From JAPSGM01 sp036258735 (lineage in GTDB: Bacteria; Chloroflexota; Limnocylindria; QHBO01), in assembly GCA_036258735.1 (NCBI GenBank), contig DATADC010000194.1, positions 1-19,195 on the forward strand: a stretch of DNA of 19,195 bases. Direction: 5' to 3'. This document shows positions 1 through 7,458 of the stretch, piece after piece. The stretch's first letter is position 1, and every line of letters begins with the position of its first letter. The position numbers and the translations under genes were made by a program. The notes beneath the pieces are model-generated. The model was not told the origin of the DNA. It worked only from the letters and a program-made list of their open reading frames with translations, and made no database searches.

Positions 1-1
1 C

Positions 2-1357
2 GAGCGGATCGGGACGCTCGACGAGGGCACGGTCACCGTCATCGCGCTCCTCCTCTTCGCCGGCGCCGTGGGAAAGTCCGCGCAGTTCCCGCTCCACGTC
101 TGGCTGCCCGACGCGATGGAGGGCCCGACCCCCGTCAGCGCGCTCATCCACGCCGCGACCATGGTCAACGCGGGGGTCTACATGGTCGCGCGGGCGAACC
201 CGATCTTCGCCGAGAGTCCGGTCGCCATGTGGGTGGTGGCCGGGATCGGGGTCTTCACCGCCATCTTCGCCGCCGCGATCGCGCTGACGCAGAACGACAT
301 CAAGAAGGTGCTGGCGTACTCGACGGTCAGCCAGCTCGCCTACATGTTCTTCGCGCTCGGCGTCGGGGCCTGGGTGGCCGCCGTCTTCCACCTGGTCAGC
401 CACGGGTTCTTCAAGGGCCTGCTGTTCATGGCCTCCGGCTCCGTCATCCACGGGGCGGCCGGGGAGCAGGACATCCGCTTCATGGGCGGCCTGCGGGAGC
501 GGATGCGGTGGACGTACTGGACCATGGTCATCGGGTCGCTGGCCCTGGCCGGCATCCCAATCTTCGCCGGCTTCTTCAGCAAGGACGAGATCCTGGCCGA
601 GGCCTTCAACCGTGGCTATTACGTCTTCTACGTCATCGGCGTGGTGACGGCGTTCATGACGGCCTTCTACACCTTCCGCATGATCTTCCTGGCCTTCCAC
701 GGGAGGTGGCGTGGGCCCGCAGAGGCCTGGCGCCACATCCACGAGTCGGCCGGCACCATGGTCGCGCCGCTCGTCATCCTGGCCGTGCCTACCGTGCTGG
801 CCGGACTGTTCCTTGGCATCCCCCCCGAGGGCGGGCTGATCCACGGCTGGCTCGAGCCCGTGTTCGAGCACGCCGAAGAGGTGCACGCCGGCGTCCTGCC
901 CGGCTCCATCCTGGACGAGGCGCTGGCCCACGGCGAGCACCACGGCTTCGAGCTTCTCGGCATCGGCGGCCTGCTTCTGCTGATCGGCGCCGGCGCCGGC
1001 GCGCTCGGCATCTGGCTGGCCTACCGCTGGTACGTCGGCGATCGCGATGCCCCGGAGCGCTTCGTCGGCCGCATCCCCCTGGGCCTCGGCCCGGGAATGT
1101 ACGCCGCCAGCCTGAACAAGTACTACGTCGACGACGTCTACCAACTGGCCTTCGCCCGCGCTGGCGTGCTCTTCTCCAACGCGCTGTGGTGGTTCGACGC
1201 CAGGGTCATCGACGGCGCCGTCAACGGCGCCGGCTGGCTCGCCACGCGCGCTGCCGGCGCGCTGCGCCACACCCAGACCGGTCGCGTCCAGAACTACGGG
1301 CTGGGCATCGCCACCGGCATGGTGGTGGTCCTGCTCGCCTACCTGGTGATCCGGTGA
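2..1357 (+). CDS. nuoL: NADH-quinone oxidoreductase subunit L, 5'-truncated by the window edge
   Basis: This is the C-terminal 451 residues of NuoL, the largest antiporter-like membrane subunit of respiratory complex I, which helps translocate protons during NADH:quinone electron transfer. The reading frame is open from base 2 with no start, so roughly the first 200 residues lie upstream of the window; a GTG at base 68 is internal. The fragment opens at the conserved GAVGKSAQFPLHVWLPDAM segment, which carries the pump lysine of transmembrane helix 7, followed by the conserved GPTPVSALIHAATMV stretch. The later part has the expected hydrophobic helices, a His-rich loop and a C-terminal region like the lateral helix and final TM of NuoL. 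nuoM begins 10 nt downstream, giving the standard nuoL-M-N order. Identification is secure. Confidence 0.96.
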   Translation, partial: ERIGTLDEGTVTVIALLLFAGAVGKSAQFPLHVWLPDAMEGPTPVSALIHAATMVNAGVYMVARANPIFAESPVAMWVVAGIGVFTAIFAAAIALTQNDIKKVLAYSTVSQLAYMFFALGVGAWVAAVFHLVSHGFFKGLLFMASGSVIHGAAGEQDIRFMGGLRERMRWTYWTMVIGSLALAGIPIFAGFFSKDEILAEAFNRGYYVFYVIGVVTAFMTAFYTFRMIFLAFHGRWRGPAEAWRHIHESAGTMVAPLVILAVPTVLAGLFLGIPPEGGLIHGWLEPVFEHAEEVHAGVLPGSILDEALAHGEHHGFELLGIGGLLLLIGAGAGALGIWLAYRWYVGDRDAPERFVGRIPLGLGPGMYAASLNKYYVDDVYQLAFARAGVLFSNALWWFDARVIDGAVNGAGWLATRAAGALRHTQTGRVQNYGLGIATGMVVVLLAYLVIR

Positions 1358-1367
1358 GGCGCCCGCG

Positions 1368-2897
1368 ATGAGCGTGAGCGACCTGCCGATTCTGTCCCTG
1401 ATCGTCTTCACGCCGCTCGTCGGCGTGCTGGTCATGCTGTTCGTGCCGGGCACGGCGCATCGGGCCATCCGCTGGGTCGCGCTGGTGGCCTCCCTGGCCA
1501 CGCTGGCGCTCAGCCTGGTACTGCTCGGGTACGACCCGGCAGGCGCCGAGTTCCAGTTCCGCGAGGATCTGGAGTGGATCCCGGCCTTCGGCATGGGGTA
1601 CCGCCTTGGCGTGGACGGCCTGTCCGTGGTCCTGGTGCTGCTGACCACCGTGCTGAGCGTGGTGGCCATCCTGTACTCCTGGCACCCCATCCAGGCCCGG
1701 GTCAAGGAGTACTACGCCACCATGCTGCTGCTGATGGTCGGCATGCTGGGCGTGTTCGTCAGCCTGGACCTGTTCCTGTTCTACGTCTTCTGGGAGATCA
1801 GCCTCATCCCGATGTACCTGGTGATCGGGATTTGGGGCGGGCCGCGGCGCATCTACGCCACGGTCAAGTTCGTGATCTACACCCTGGTCGGGTCACTGCT
1901 GATGCTGGTGGCCATCCTGGCGGTGGCCATCGCGCACGGGAACGACACCGGCACCTTCACCTTCGCCTACGAGGCGCTCCGCGGCCACCCGTTCGCCGAC
2001 GGCCTACAGGCGCTGGCCTTCGTGGCCTTCTTCCTGGCCTTCGCCATCAAGGTGCCGATGTGGCCGTTGCACACCTGGCTGCCCGATGCGCACGTGGAGG
2101 CGCCCACCGCCGGCTCCATCATCCTCGCCGGAGTCCTTCTGAAGCTGGGCGGCTACGGCTTCCTGCGCTTCAGCCTGCCCCTCCTGCCGGATGCAGCGGT
2201 CGAGTTCGCGCCGATCGTGATCGCGCTGTCCATCGTGGCCATCATCTACGGCGCCCTGGTGAGCATGGTGCAGCCCGACCTCAAGAAGCTGATCGCCTAC
2301 TCATCGGTCTCGCACATGGGCTTCGTCATGCTCGGCGCGTTCGTGTTCAACGAGCAGGGGCTGCAGGGCAGCGTCTTCCAGATGGTCAGCCACGGCATCA
2401 CCACCGGGGCGCTGTTCCTGCTGGTGGGCGTCATCTACGAACGCACCCACGACCGCATGATCGCGCACATGGGCGGCCTCAACGCCCGCCTGCCGCGCTA
2501 CGCGGGCATCTTCGGGCTTTTCACCTTCGCCAGCATCGGCCTGCCCGGCCTGTCGGGGTTCGTCGGCGAGTTCCTGGTGGTGTTGGGGGCCTTCCGCTAC
2601 AACGGCTGGGTGGCCGCGGCGGCCATGGTGGTCGTCATCCTCAGCGCGGTCTACATGCTGTGGATGTTCCAGCGCGTGTTCTTCACCGTCCCGTCCGACT
2701 GGATGCGCCGCTGGTGGCCGTCGCTAACCGACATGAGCCGCCTGGAGTGGATCTCGCTGGCCCCGCTGATCTTCCTGACGGTGGCCTTAGGCGTCTACCC
2801 CGCCCCCGTGCTGGAGCTCATCGCCGAGCCGGTTCAGCGCATCATCGAGGGCGTCACGGACTCGACCGGCCTTGCGTCGCTGGGCCTGCCGTGGTGA
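1368..2897 (+). CDS. nuoM: NADH-quinone oxidoreductase subunit M
   Basis: NuoM is the second antiporter-like proton-channel subunit of the complex I membrane arm. The 509-residue length is normal for the family and the protein is hydrophobic throughout, consistent with about 14 TM helices. The key residues are visible: Glu143 in FWEISLIPMYLVIG (helix 5), Lys228 in AIKVPMWPLHTWLPDAH (helix 7) and Lys259 in the following GVLLKLGGYG helix. The ATG at 1368 is preceded by GGTGAGG overlapping the nuoL stop. nuoN begins 4 nt after the TGA, so the genes are almost certainly one transcript. No anomaly was seen. Confidence 0.97.
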   Translation: MSVSDLPILSLIVFTPLVGVLVMLFVPGTAHRAIRWVALVASLATLALSLVLLGYDPAGAEFQFREDLEWIPAFGMGYRLGVDGLSVVLVLLTTVLSVVAILYSWHPIQARVKEYYATMLLLMVGMLGVFVSLDLFLFYVFWEISLIPMYLVIGIWGGPRRIYATVKFVIYTLVGSLLMLVAILAVAIAHGNDTGTFTFAYEALRGHPFADGLQALAFVAFFLAFAIKVPMWPLHTWLPDAHVEAPTAGSIILAGVLLKLGGYGFLRFSLPLLPDAAVEFAPIVIALSIVAIIYGALVSMVQPDLKKLIAYSSVSHMGFVMLGAFVFNEQGLQGSVFQMVSHGITTGALFLLVGVIYERTHDRMIAHMGGLNARLPRYAGIFGLFTFASIGLPGLSGFVGEFLVVLGAFRYNGWVAAAAMVVVILSAVYMLWMFQRVFFTVPSDWMRRWWPSLTDMSRLEWISLAPLIFLTVALGVYPAPVLELIAEPVQRIIEGVTDSTGLASLGLPW

Positions 2898-2901
2898 GCG
2901 C

Positions 2902-4362
2902 ATGACCGACCCGCTCAACGACCTGTTCACGCTGCTGCCCGAGCTCATCCTGACGGCCACGGCGCTGGTGGTCATGACGGTGGACCTGTTCCTGCCGCGC
3001 CGCGCGAAGTGGATCCTCACCCCGCTGGCCATCTTCGGCATGGCGCTGACCGGCATCGGCTGCGTGCTGGTGTGGGGCGTGAACGACACGGTCTTCGCCG
3101 GGTTCTACGTGGTGGACGACCTCTCGGTCTTCCTCAAGGGCGCCACGCTGGTCATCGGCATCCTAGCCGCCCTCTTCGCCCCTTCCTACCTGGTCAGCCG
3201 CCGCCTGCCGCTGGGAGAGTTCAACACCATCTTGATGTTCAGCCTGATCGGCATGTTCGTGCTGGCCAGCAGCTCGGACCTGATCACCATGTTCCTGGGC
3301 CTGGAGCTGATGGTCATGCCGGCCTACCTGCTGACCGGCTATCACAAGACCGACCGATTCAGCAACGAGGGCGGCCTGAAGTACTTCCTGCTGGGCTCGT
3401 TCGCCAGCGCCATCCTGCTGTTCGGCATCAGCTGGACCTACGGCCTGACCGGGACGACGCGGGTGGCCGAGATCGGGGCGGGGCTGGCCGGCGGCCCGGC
3501 GGGATTGGTGGCGATCGCCATGCTGACGGTGGGCGCCACCTTTAAGGTCGCGGCCGTGCCCTTCCACTACTGGACGCCCGATGCGTACCAGGGAGCACCC
3601 ACGCCGCTCACCGGGTTCCTGTCCGTGGGGCCGAAGCTGGGCGCCTTCGCCCTGCTGGTCCGGCTCTTCGTGGAGGGGCTGGGCGGGGACGTCCGCGCCG
3701 ACTGGCTGGCCGTCATGGCCGTGCTGGCCGTCCTCACCATGACCGGCGGCAACATCGTGGCGCTGGCGCAGGTCAATGTGAAGCGGATGCTGGCCTACTC
3801 CAGCATCGCGCACACCGGCTACATCCTGGCGGCCCTGGCCGCCTACGCCGCGGCGCCGTCGCCCGCGGTCCAGCAGCGCAGCGTGGAGGCGGTCCTGTTC
3901 TACCTGCTGGGCTACGGCGTCATGAACATCGCCGCCTTCGCCGTGGTCGGCATGCTCCAGCGCGATCCGCGCCGCTACGGCGGCCTGGCCAGCTTCGCCG
4001 GCCTGGCGGGGCGCGCCCCGTGGCTGGCGGCGGCCATGGCGGTCCTGTTGCTATCGCTGACCGGCATCCCGCCCACGGTCGGCTTCTTCGCCAAGCTGTA
4101 CGTGCTGCTGGCCACCGTGGACGCCGGCCTGGCCTGGCTGGCGGTGGTCGTCGCCCTGAACGCTGCGCTGGCCGCCTTCTACTACCTGCGCGTCATCGTG
4201 TACATGTACATGCGCGACGCGGAAGACGAGCCGGCGCCCATCGACCGGCACCCGTTCGCCACCACCGCGCTGGCGATCTCGGTGGCCGGCGTCCTGGCCC
4301 TCGGCATCTTCGTGGAGCCCGTGCTGGACTTCCTGCAGGCGTCGGCAGGCAGCCTCTTCTAG
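2902..4362 (+). CDS. nuoN: NADH-quinone oxidoreductase subunit N
   Basis: NuoN is the third antiporter-like membrane subunit of complex I. The start at ATG 2902 gives a 486-residue protein beginning MTDPLNDLFTLLPELILT, as in other NuoN proteins. An upstream in-frame start at 2872 lies inside nuoM and would add residues unlike NuoN. Conserved features are Glu135 in LGLELMVMPAYLL, the NEGGLKYFLLGSFASA segment, and Lys215 in FKVAAVPFHYWTPDAYQGAP. The gene follows nuoM by 4 nt. This would normally be the last nuo gene; here otsA starts 4 nt after its stop. Confidence 0.97.
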   Translation: MTDPLNDLFTLLPELILTATALVVMTVDLFLPRRAKWILTPLAIFGMALTGIGCVLVWGVNDTVFAGFYVVDDLSVFLKGATLVIGILAALFAPSYLVSRRLPLGEFNTILMFSLIGMFVLASSSDLITMFLGLELMVMPAYLLTGYHKTDRFSNEGGLKYFLLGSFASAILLFGISWTYGLTGTTRVAEIGAGLAGGPAGLVAIAMLTVGATFKVAAVPFHYWTPDAYQGAPTPLTGFLSVGPKLGAFALLVRLFVEGLGGDVRADWLAVMAVLAVLTMTGGNIVALAQVNVKRMLAYSSIAHTGYILAALAAYAAAPSPAVQQRSVEAVLFYLLGYGVMNIAAFAVVGMLQRDPRRYGGLASFAGLAGRAPWLAAAMAVLLLSLTGIPPTVGFFAKLYVLLATVDAGLAWLAVVVALNAALAAFYYLRVIVYMYMRDAEDEPAPIDRHPFATTALAISVAGVLALGIFVEPVLDFLQASAGSLF

Positions 4363-4366
4363 GCCG

Positions 4367-5902
4367 ATGGCGACGCGCCGGGCGGAGCCAGCACTCCAGG
4401 CGGCCGCACAACGCCTCCTGGGCGAGCGCCGGCTGCTGATCGCGACCAACCGGGGCCCCGTCAGCTTCGCGCTCGACCGCCGCGACGCGCTGCGCCCACG
4501 GCGCGGGAGCGGCGGCCTCGTCACCGCCCTCAGCCAGGTCGGTAGGCACGTGCCGGTCACCTGGCTGGCCGCGCCGATGAGCGACGGGGATCGGCGCGCC
4601 GCGGCCGACCCGCGGCTGATCGAGCGCGCGCTGCCGGACGAGCAGCTGAGCCTGCGCTTTGCCCCGGTGGAGCGTCCGGCGTACGAGGCCGCCTACAACG
4701 TGATCGCCAACCCGCTGCTGTGGTTCCTGCAGCACCAGATGTGGGAGCTGCCGTATCGGCCCATGCTGGACGCGTCCACGCTGCGGGCCTGGGACCAGGG
4801 CTACGTGCCGGTCAACCGGGCCTTCGCCGACGCGTTGCTGGCCGAGGCCGGCGACGACCCGGAGCCTCGCATCATGCTGCACGACTATCACCTGTACCTC
4901 GCCGGCGAGATGATCAGGCGCCGGCGGCCGCGCGCGGTGCTCAGCCACTTCACGCACATCCCCTGGCCGCCCTCCTCGCTGTGGCAGAACATCCGGCCCG
5001 CCGTCCGAACCGCCATCGTGGCCGGGCTGGCCGCCAACGACGTGGTCGGCTTCCAGACGGAGCGCTATGCGCACAACTACCTGCGCAGCGTGGAGTCCTT
5101 CCTGCCCGGTGCCCGGGTGGACTACCGCAGCCGGCGCGTGACGCTGGCTGACGGGCACGTGGCGCTGGTGCGCCATTACCCGATCAGCATCGACGTCGAC
5201 GCCACCCGCTCGGTGGCGCGCTCCGCTCGCGCTCGCCGCCTGGCCGAGCTGTTACGGGTCGGCGCGCGCGAGCACGTCATTGTGCGAGTGGACCGGCTGG
5301 AGCCCTCGAAGAACATCCTGCGTGGCTTCGCCGCCTTCGAGGCGCTGCTCCAGCGCAACCCACGGCTGCGCGGCCGCGTCACCTTCCTGGCCTTCCTGGT
5401 CCCGTCGCGGACCGGCCTACGCGAGTACGGCGACTACGGCCGCCGCGTCCAGGCCGCGGTGGACCGCATCAACGCCCGATTCGGGCGCGCCGGCTACCGG
5501 CACGTCCAGCTGTACTACGAGAACGACTACGTCCAGGCGCTCGCGGGGCTGTCCATCGCCGACGTGGTGCTCGTCAACCCGCTGGTTGACGGGATGAACC
5601 TCGTGGCCAAGGAGGCCGCCGTCGTGTCCGAGCACGACGCGGCCATCGTGCTCTCCGAGACGGCCGGCGCCTACGACCAGATGGCCGACGGCGTGCTGCC
5701 GGTCGCGCCGGCGGACATCGTCGGTACAGCGGACGCCCTTGCCGAGGGCCTGACCATGCCGGGCCAGGAGCGCGCGGCGCGCATCGCGCGCCTGCGCGAG
5801 GGCGTGCAGCGCCAGGACATCACCTGGTGGCTGCGCAGGCAGCTGCAAGACCTGGCGGCCAGGGCACGCGGCAGACGTAGCTCACGCAGGGCGACTCGCT
5901 AG
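4367..5902 (+). CDS. otsA: GT20 trehalose-6-phosphate synthase (divergent OtsA-like)
   Basis: This 511-residue protein is predicted to transfer glucose from a nucleotide sugar (usually UDP- or ADP-glucose) to glucose-6-phosphate, making trehalose-6-phosphate in the cytoplasm. GT20 signatures are present: LIATNRGPVSF (24-34) and GSGGLVTAL (47-55), HDYHL with Asp173, THIPWPPSSLWQ (196-207), VGFQTERYAHNYL (227-239), and DGMNLVAKE (408-416) that binds the donor. The donor-phosphate Arg/Lys pair is Arg310/Lys315, but it sits in RLEPSKNIL rather than the usual RLDYxKGI, and NPLLWFLQHQMWELPY (115-130) replaces the usual WPLFHY-type segment, marking a divergent clade. The otsB-like gene converging on it supports the trehalose assignment. 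An alternative is a related GT20 acceptor specificity such as glucosylglycerol-phosphate. The ATG is 4 nt after nuoN, so it probably shares the complex I transcript. Confidence 0.88.
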   Translation: MATRRAEPALQAAAQRLLGERRLLIATNRGPVSFALDRRDALRPRRGSGGLVTALSQVGRHVPVTWLAAPMSDGDRRAAADPRLIERALPDEQLSLRFAPVERPAYEAAYNVIANPLLWFLQHQMWELPYRPMLDASTLRAWDQGYVPVNRAFADALLAEAGDDPEPRIMLHDYHLYLAGEMIRRRRPRAVLSHFTHIPWPPSSLWQNIRPAVRTAIVAGLAANDVVGFQTERYAHNYLRSVESFLPGARVDYRSRRVTLADGHVALVRHYPISIDVDATRSVARSARARRLAELLRVGAREHVIVRVDRLEPSKNILRGFAAFEALLQRNPRLRGRVTFLAFLVPSRTGLREYGDYGRRVQAAVDRINARFGRAGYRHVQLYYENDYVQALAGLSIADVVLVNPLVDGMNLVAKEAAVVSEHDAAIVLSETAGAYDQMADGVLPVAPADIVGTADALAEGLTMPGQERAARIARLREGVQRQDITWWLRRQLQDLAARARGRRSSRRATR

Positions 5903-6693
5903 TCCGCCGACAGCTCGCGGAGCAGCTGAACCACAGCCGCGGGATCCGGCAGCAGGGCGTCCGCCTCGGCGGCGACCGCGGCGGGCACCTCGTCACCGGC
6001 GCCAACGCCCAGCACCGCGGCCGTGACTCCTGCCGACCGCAGGTCACGCGCCGCACGGAACATGTCGAGGTCGGTGACGTCGTCGCCCAGCACAACCACC
6101 CCGCGCAGACCGTGGCGGCCGGCCAGCGCCCGCACCGCGGTTCCCTTGTCTCCCGCGGCGGCGGGGCGCAGCTCCAGCGACATGCGCCCCGGACGCAGCG
6201 CAACGCCGGGGACGGCCGCGGTCTCCAGCGCTTCCCGGATTCGCCGCTCGGCCGCAGCCGGATCGGCCGCGTTGCGGAAGTGGACGGTGGCCGACAGGCG
6301 CTTGTCCTCGAGCGTCACGCCTGCTTCGTGCGGCACGGCGCGCAACGCGTGCTGGATCGCCGGCTCGGCGGCAGCGGCGTCGACTGGGGCCGCGGCCTCC
6401 GTCGCGCCGGGCTCGAGCCACTCGAGCCCGTGGTTGCCGACGATCAGGACCTCGTCCGTGCCCAGGATGCGCCGCGCCTCGGCCACTGCCCGGCCGGTCA
6501 CCACCGCCACCACGCCCAGCCGTGATGCGAGGCGAACCAGCGCTTCAGCGGCGCCGGGCAGTGCCCGGGCATCGGGCGGGTGCGGGACGATGGGTGCCAG
6601 CGTCCCGTCCAGGTCGGTCAGCAGCCCCGCCGGCGCGGCGGCCAGCGCCGCCCGCGCCAGGGTCAGCGCCGGCTCGAGCCGCGGCAGCTCCAT
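5899..6693 (-). CDS. otsB: Trehalose-6-phosphate phosphatase (HAD family)
   Basis: This 264-residue HAD-superfamily phosphatase is predicted to convert trehalose-6-phosphate to trehalose, completing the two-step OtsAB pathway. The HAD motifs are intact: motif I LLTDLDGTLAPI with nucleophile Asp27 and acid/base Asp29, motif II VVTGR (64-68), GNHGLEW (86-92), motif III Lys183 in GDKGTAVRAL, and motif IV VLGDDVTDLDMF with Asp204/Asp205. Between motifs II and III lies the small alpha/beta cap typical of OtsB. It runs opposite to otsA, and the two stop codons share the palindrome CTAG at 5899-5902. The genes are therefore not co-transcribed, unlike the E. coli otsBA operon. The start at 6693 faces the sortase-like gene across a 24-nt gap. 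Confidence 0.93.
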   Translation of the reverse strand: MELPRLEPALTLARAALAAAPAGLLTDLDGTLAPIVPHPPDARALPGAAEALVRLASRLGVVAVVTGRAVAEARRILGTDEVLIVGNHGLEWLEPGATEAAAPVDAAAAEPAIQHALRAVPHEAGVTLEDKRLSATVHFRNAADPAAAERRIREALETAAVPGVALRPGRMSLELRPAAAGDKGTAVRALAGRHGLRGVVVLGDDVTDLDMFRAARDLRSAGVTAAVLGVGAGDEVPAAVAAEADALLPDPAAVVQLLRELSAD

Positions 6694-6717
6694 CGGGCTC
6701 AGGCGGGCACCGACCGC

Positions 6718-7458
6718 ATGATTGCTAGACTCCGCCGCGAGATGCGACGGCTTTCATCGGGCATGCTGGTGCCTCTCCTGCTGGCGGTCGCCGGGGTCGC
6801 GCTCATCATCGTCGGCCAGCTGGACCTGGACCAGCCGCCGGCGGCCAGCCTGCCGCCCATCCCGGACCCCACCTCGCCGGTGGCGGTCGCGACGCCGAGC
6901 CCCACGCCAGGCAACACCCGAAGCCCACGACCGGGCGCCACGCAGGCGGAGTCGCTGTCACCATCCCCCTCCCCGACGCCGGTTCCGGAGGACTGGGTGG
7001 CGACCCAGCTCGAGATCCCGTCGGTGGGCGTCAACGTCCCGGTCAAGGTCGGCCGTGAGCCAAACTGCGGCTTCCCGCCGTTCGACGCGGTGTACATCAA
7101 CTGCGGCGGGACGCAGCCCGGACGGGGCACCAACTCGTACATCGCGGGCCACGCCTACCTGCACCTGTTCAAGCCGCTGTGGAACGTGCAGCTGGGCGCG
7201 GTCGTGAAGGTGCTCATGTCGGATGGCGCCGTGCTGCGCTACGTGGTGACCGAGGTCCACCCCAACGTCCCCTGCCCCGACGACCGCGCCGACCCACACC
7301 CCAGCCCGCCGCTGGCGCTCAGGTACGCGCCCAACGACTGCAGCGAGGGCTTCGAGTGGACGCTGCCCACCAACCACGAGCGCCTGACCATGCAGACCAG
7401 CCAGGGCTACAACCGTAACTGGGGCGAGCTGATCGTTGTGGCCGAGCCGGTCTCCTGA
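6718..7458 (+). CDS. Membrane-anchored sortase-fold protein with Ser at the catalytic Cys position
   Basis: From ATG 6718 this is a 246-residue protein: a short basic N-terminus, one TM segment (about 13-35), a Pro/Ser/Thr-rich extracytoplasmic linker (39-91), then a sortase-like domain (about 92-246). Sortase features are LEIPSVGVNVPVK (98-110), the NSYIAGHAYLH stretch with the conserved His145, and a C-terminal beta-strand pair LTMQTS ... ELIVVAEP. Active sortases have TLxTC followed by an Arg just before the last strand. Here the Cys is Ser228 (codon AGC, 7399-7401) and the usual Arg position is Glu237, though Arg233 is nearby. Four other Cys (117, 129, 186, 208) lie in the exported domain and could form disulfides. 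It may be a pseudo-sortase with a binding role, or an atypical serine enzyme. In-frame starts at 6742 or 6763 are possible. Its 3' end overlaps the convergent MFS gene by 52 bp. Confidence 0.72.
   Translation: MIARLRREMRRLSSGMLVPLLLAVAGVALIIVGQLDLDQPPAASLPPIPDPTSPVAVATPSPTPGNTRSPRPGATQAESLSPSPSPTPVPEDWVATQLEIPSVGVNVPVKVGREPNCGFPPFDAVYINCGGTQPGRGTNSYIAGHAYLHLFKPLWNVQLGAVVKVLMSDGAVLRYVVTEVHPNVPCPDDRADPHPSPPLALRYAPNDCSEGFEWTLPTNHERLTMQTSQGYNRNWGELIVVAEPVS
6723..6731 (+). promoter_or_regulatory. Possible extended -10 element (TGCTAGACT)
   Basis: TGCTAGACT is an extended -10-like sequence (TGn followed by TAGACT, 4 of 6 matches to TATAAT) in the otsB/sortase divergent region. If used, transcription would start near 6738. 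That would exclude the ATG at 6718 and favour an in-frame ATG at 6742 or 6763 as the start of the sortase-like gene. An almost identical TGATAGACT lies upstream of the ABC operon at 10623-10631 (-). No convincing -35 box is visible. The call rests on sequence similarity alone. Confidence 0.3.

Noticed and set aside
4193..5176. 327-codon minus-strand frame opposite otsA and nuoN
   Set aside because: It spans the end of two confidently identified genes and shows no domain signature.
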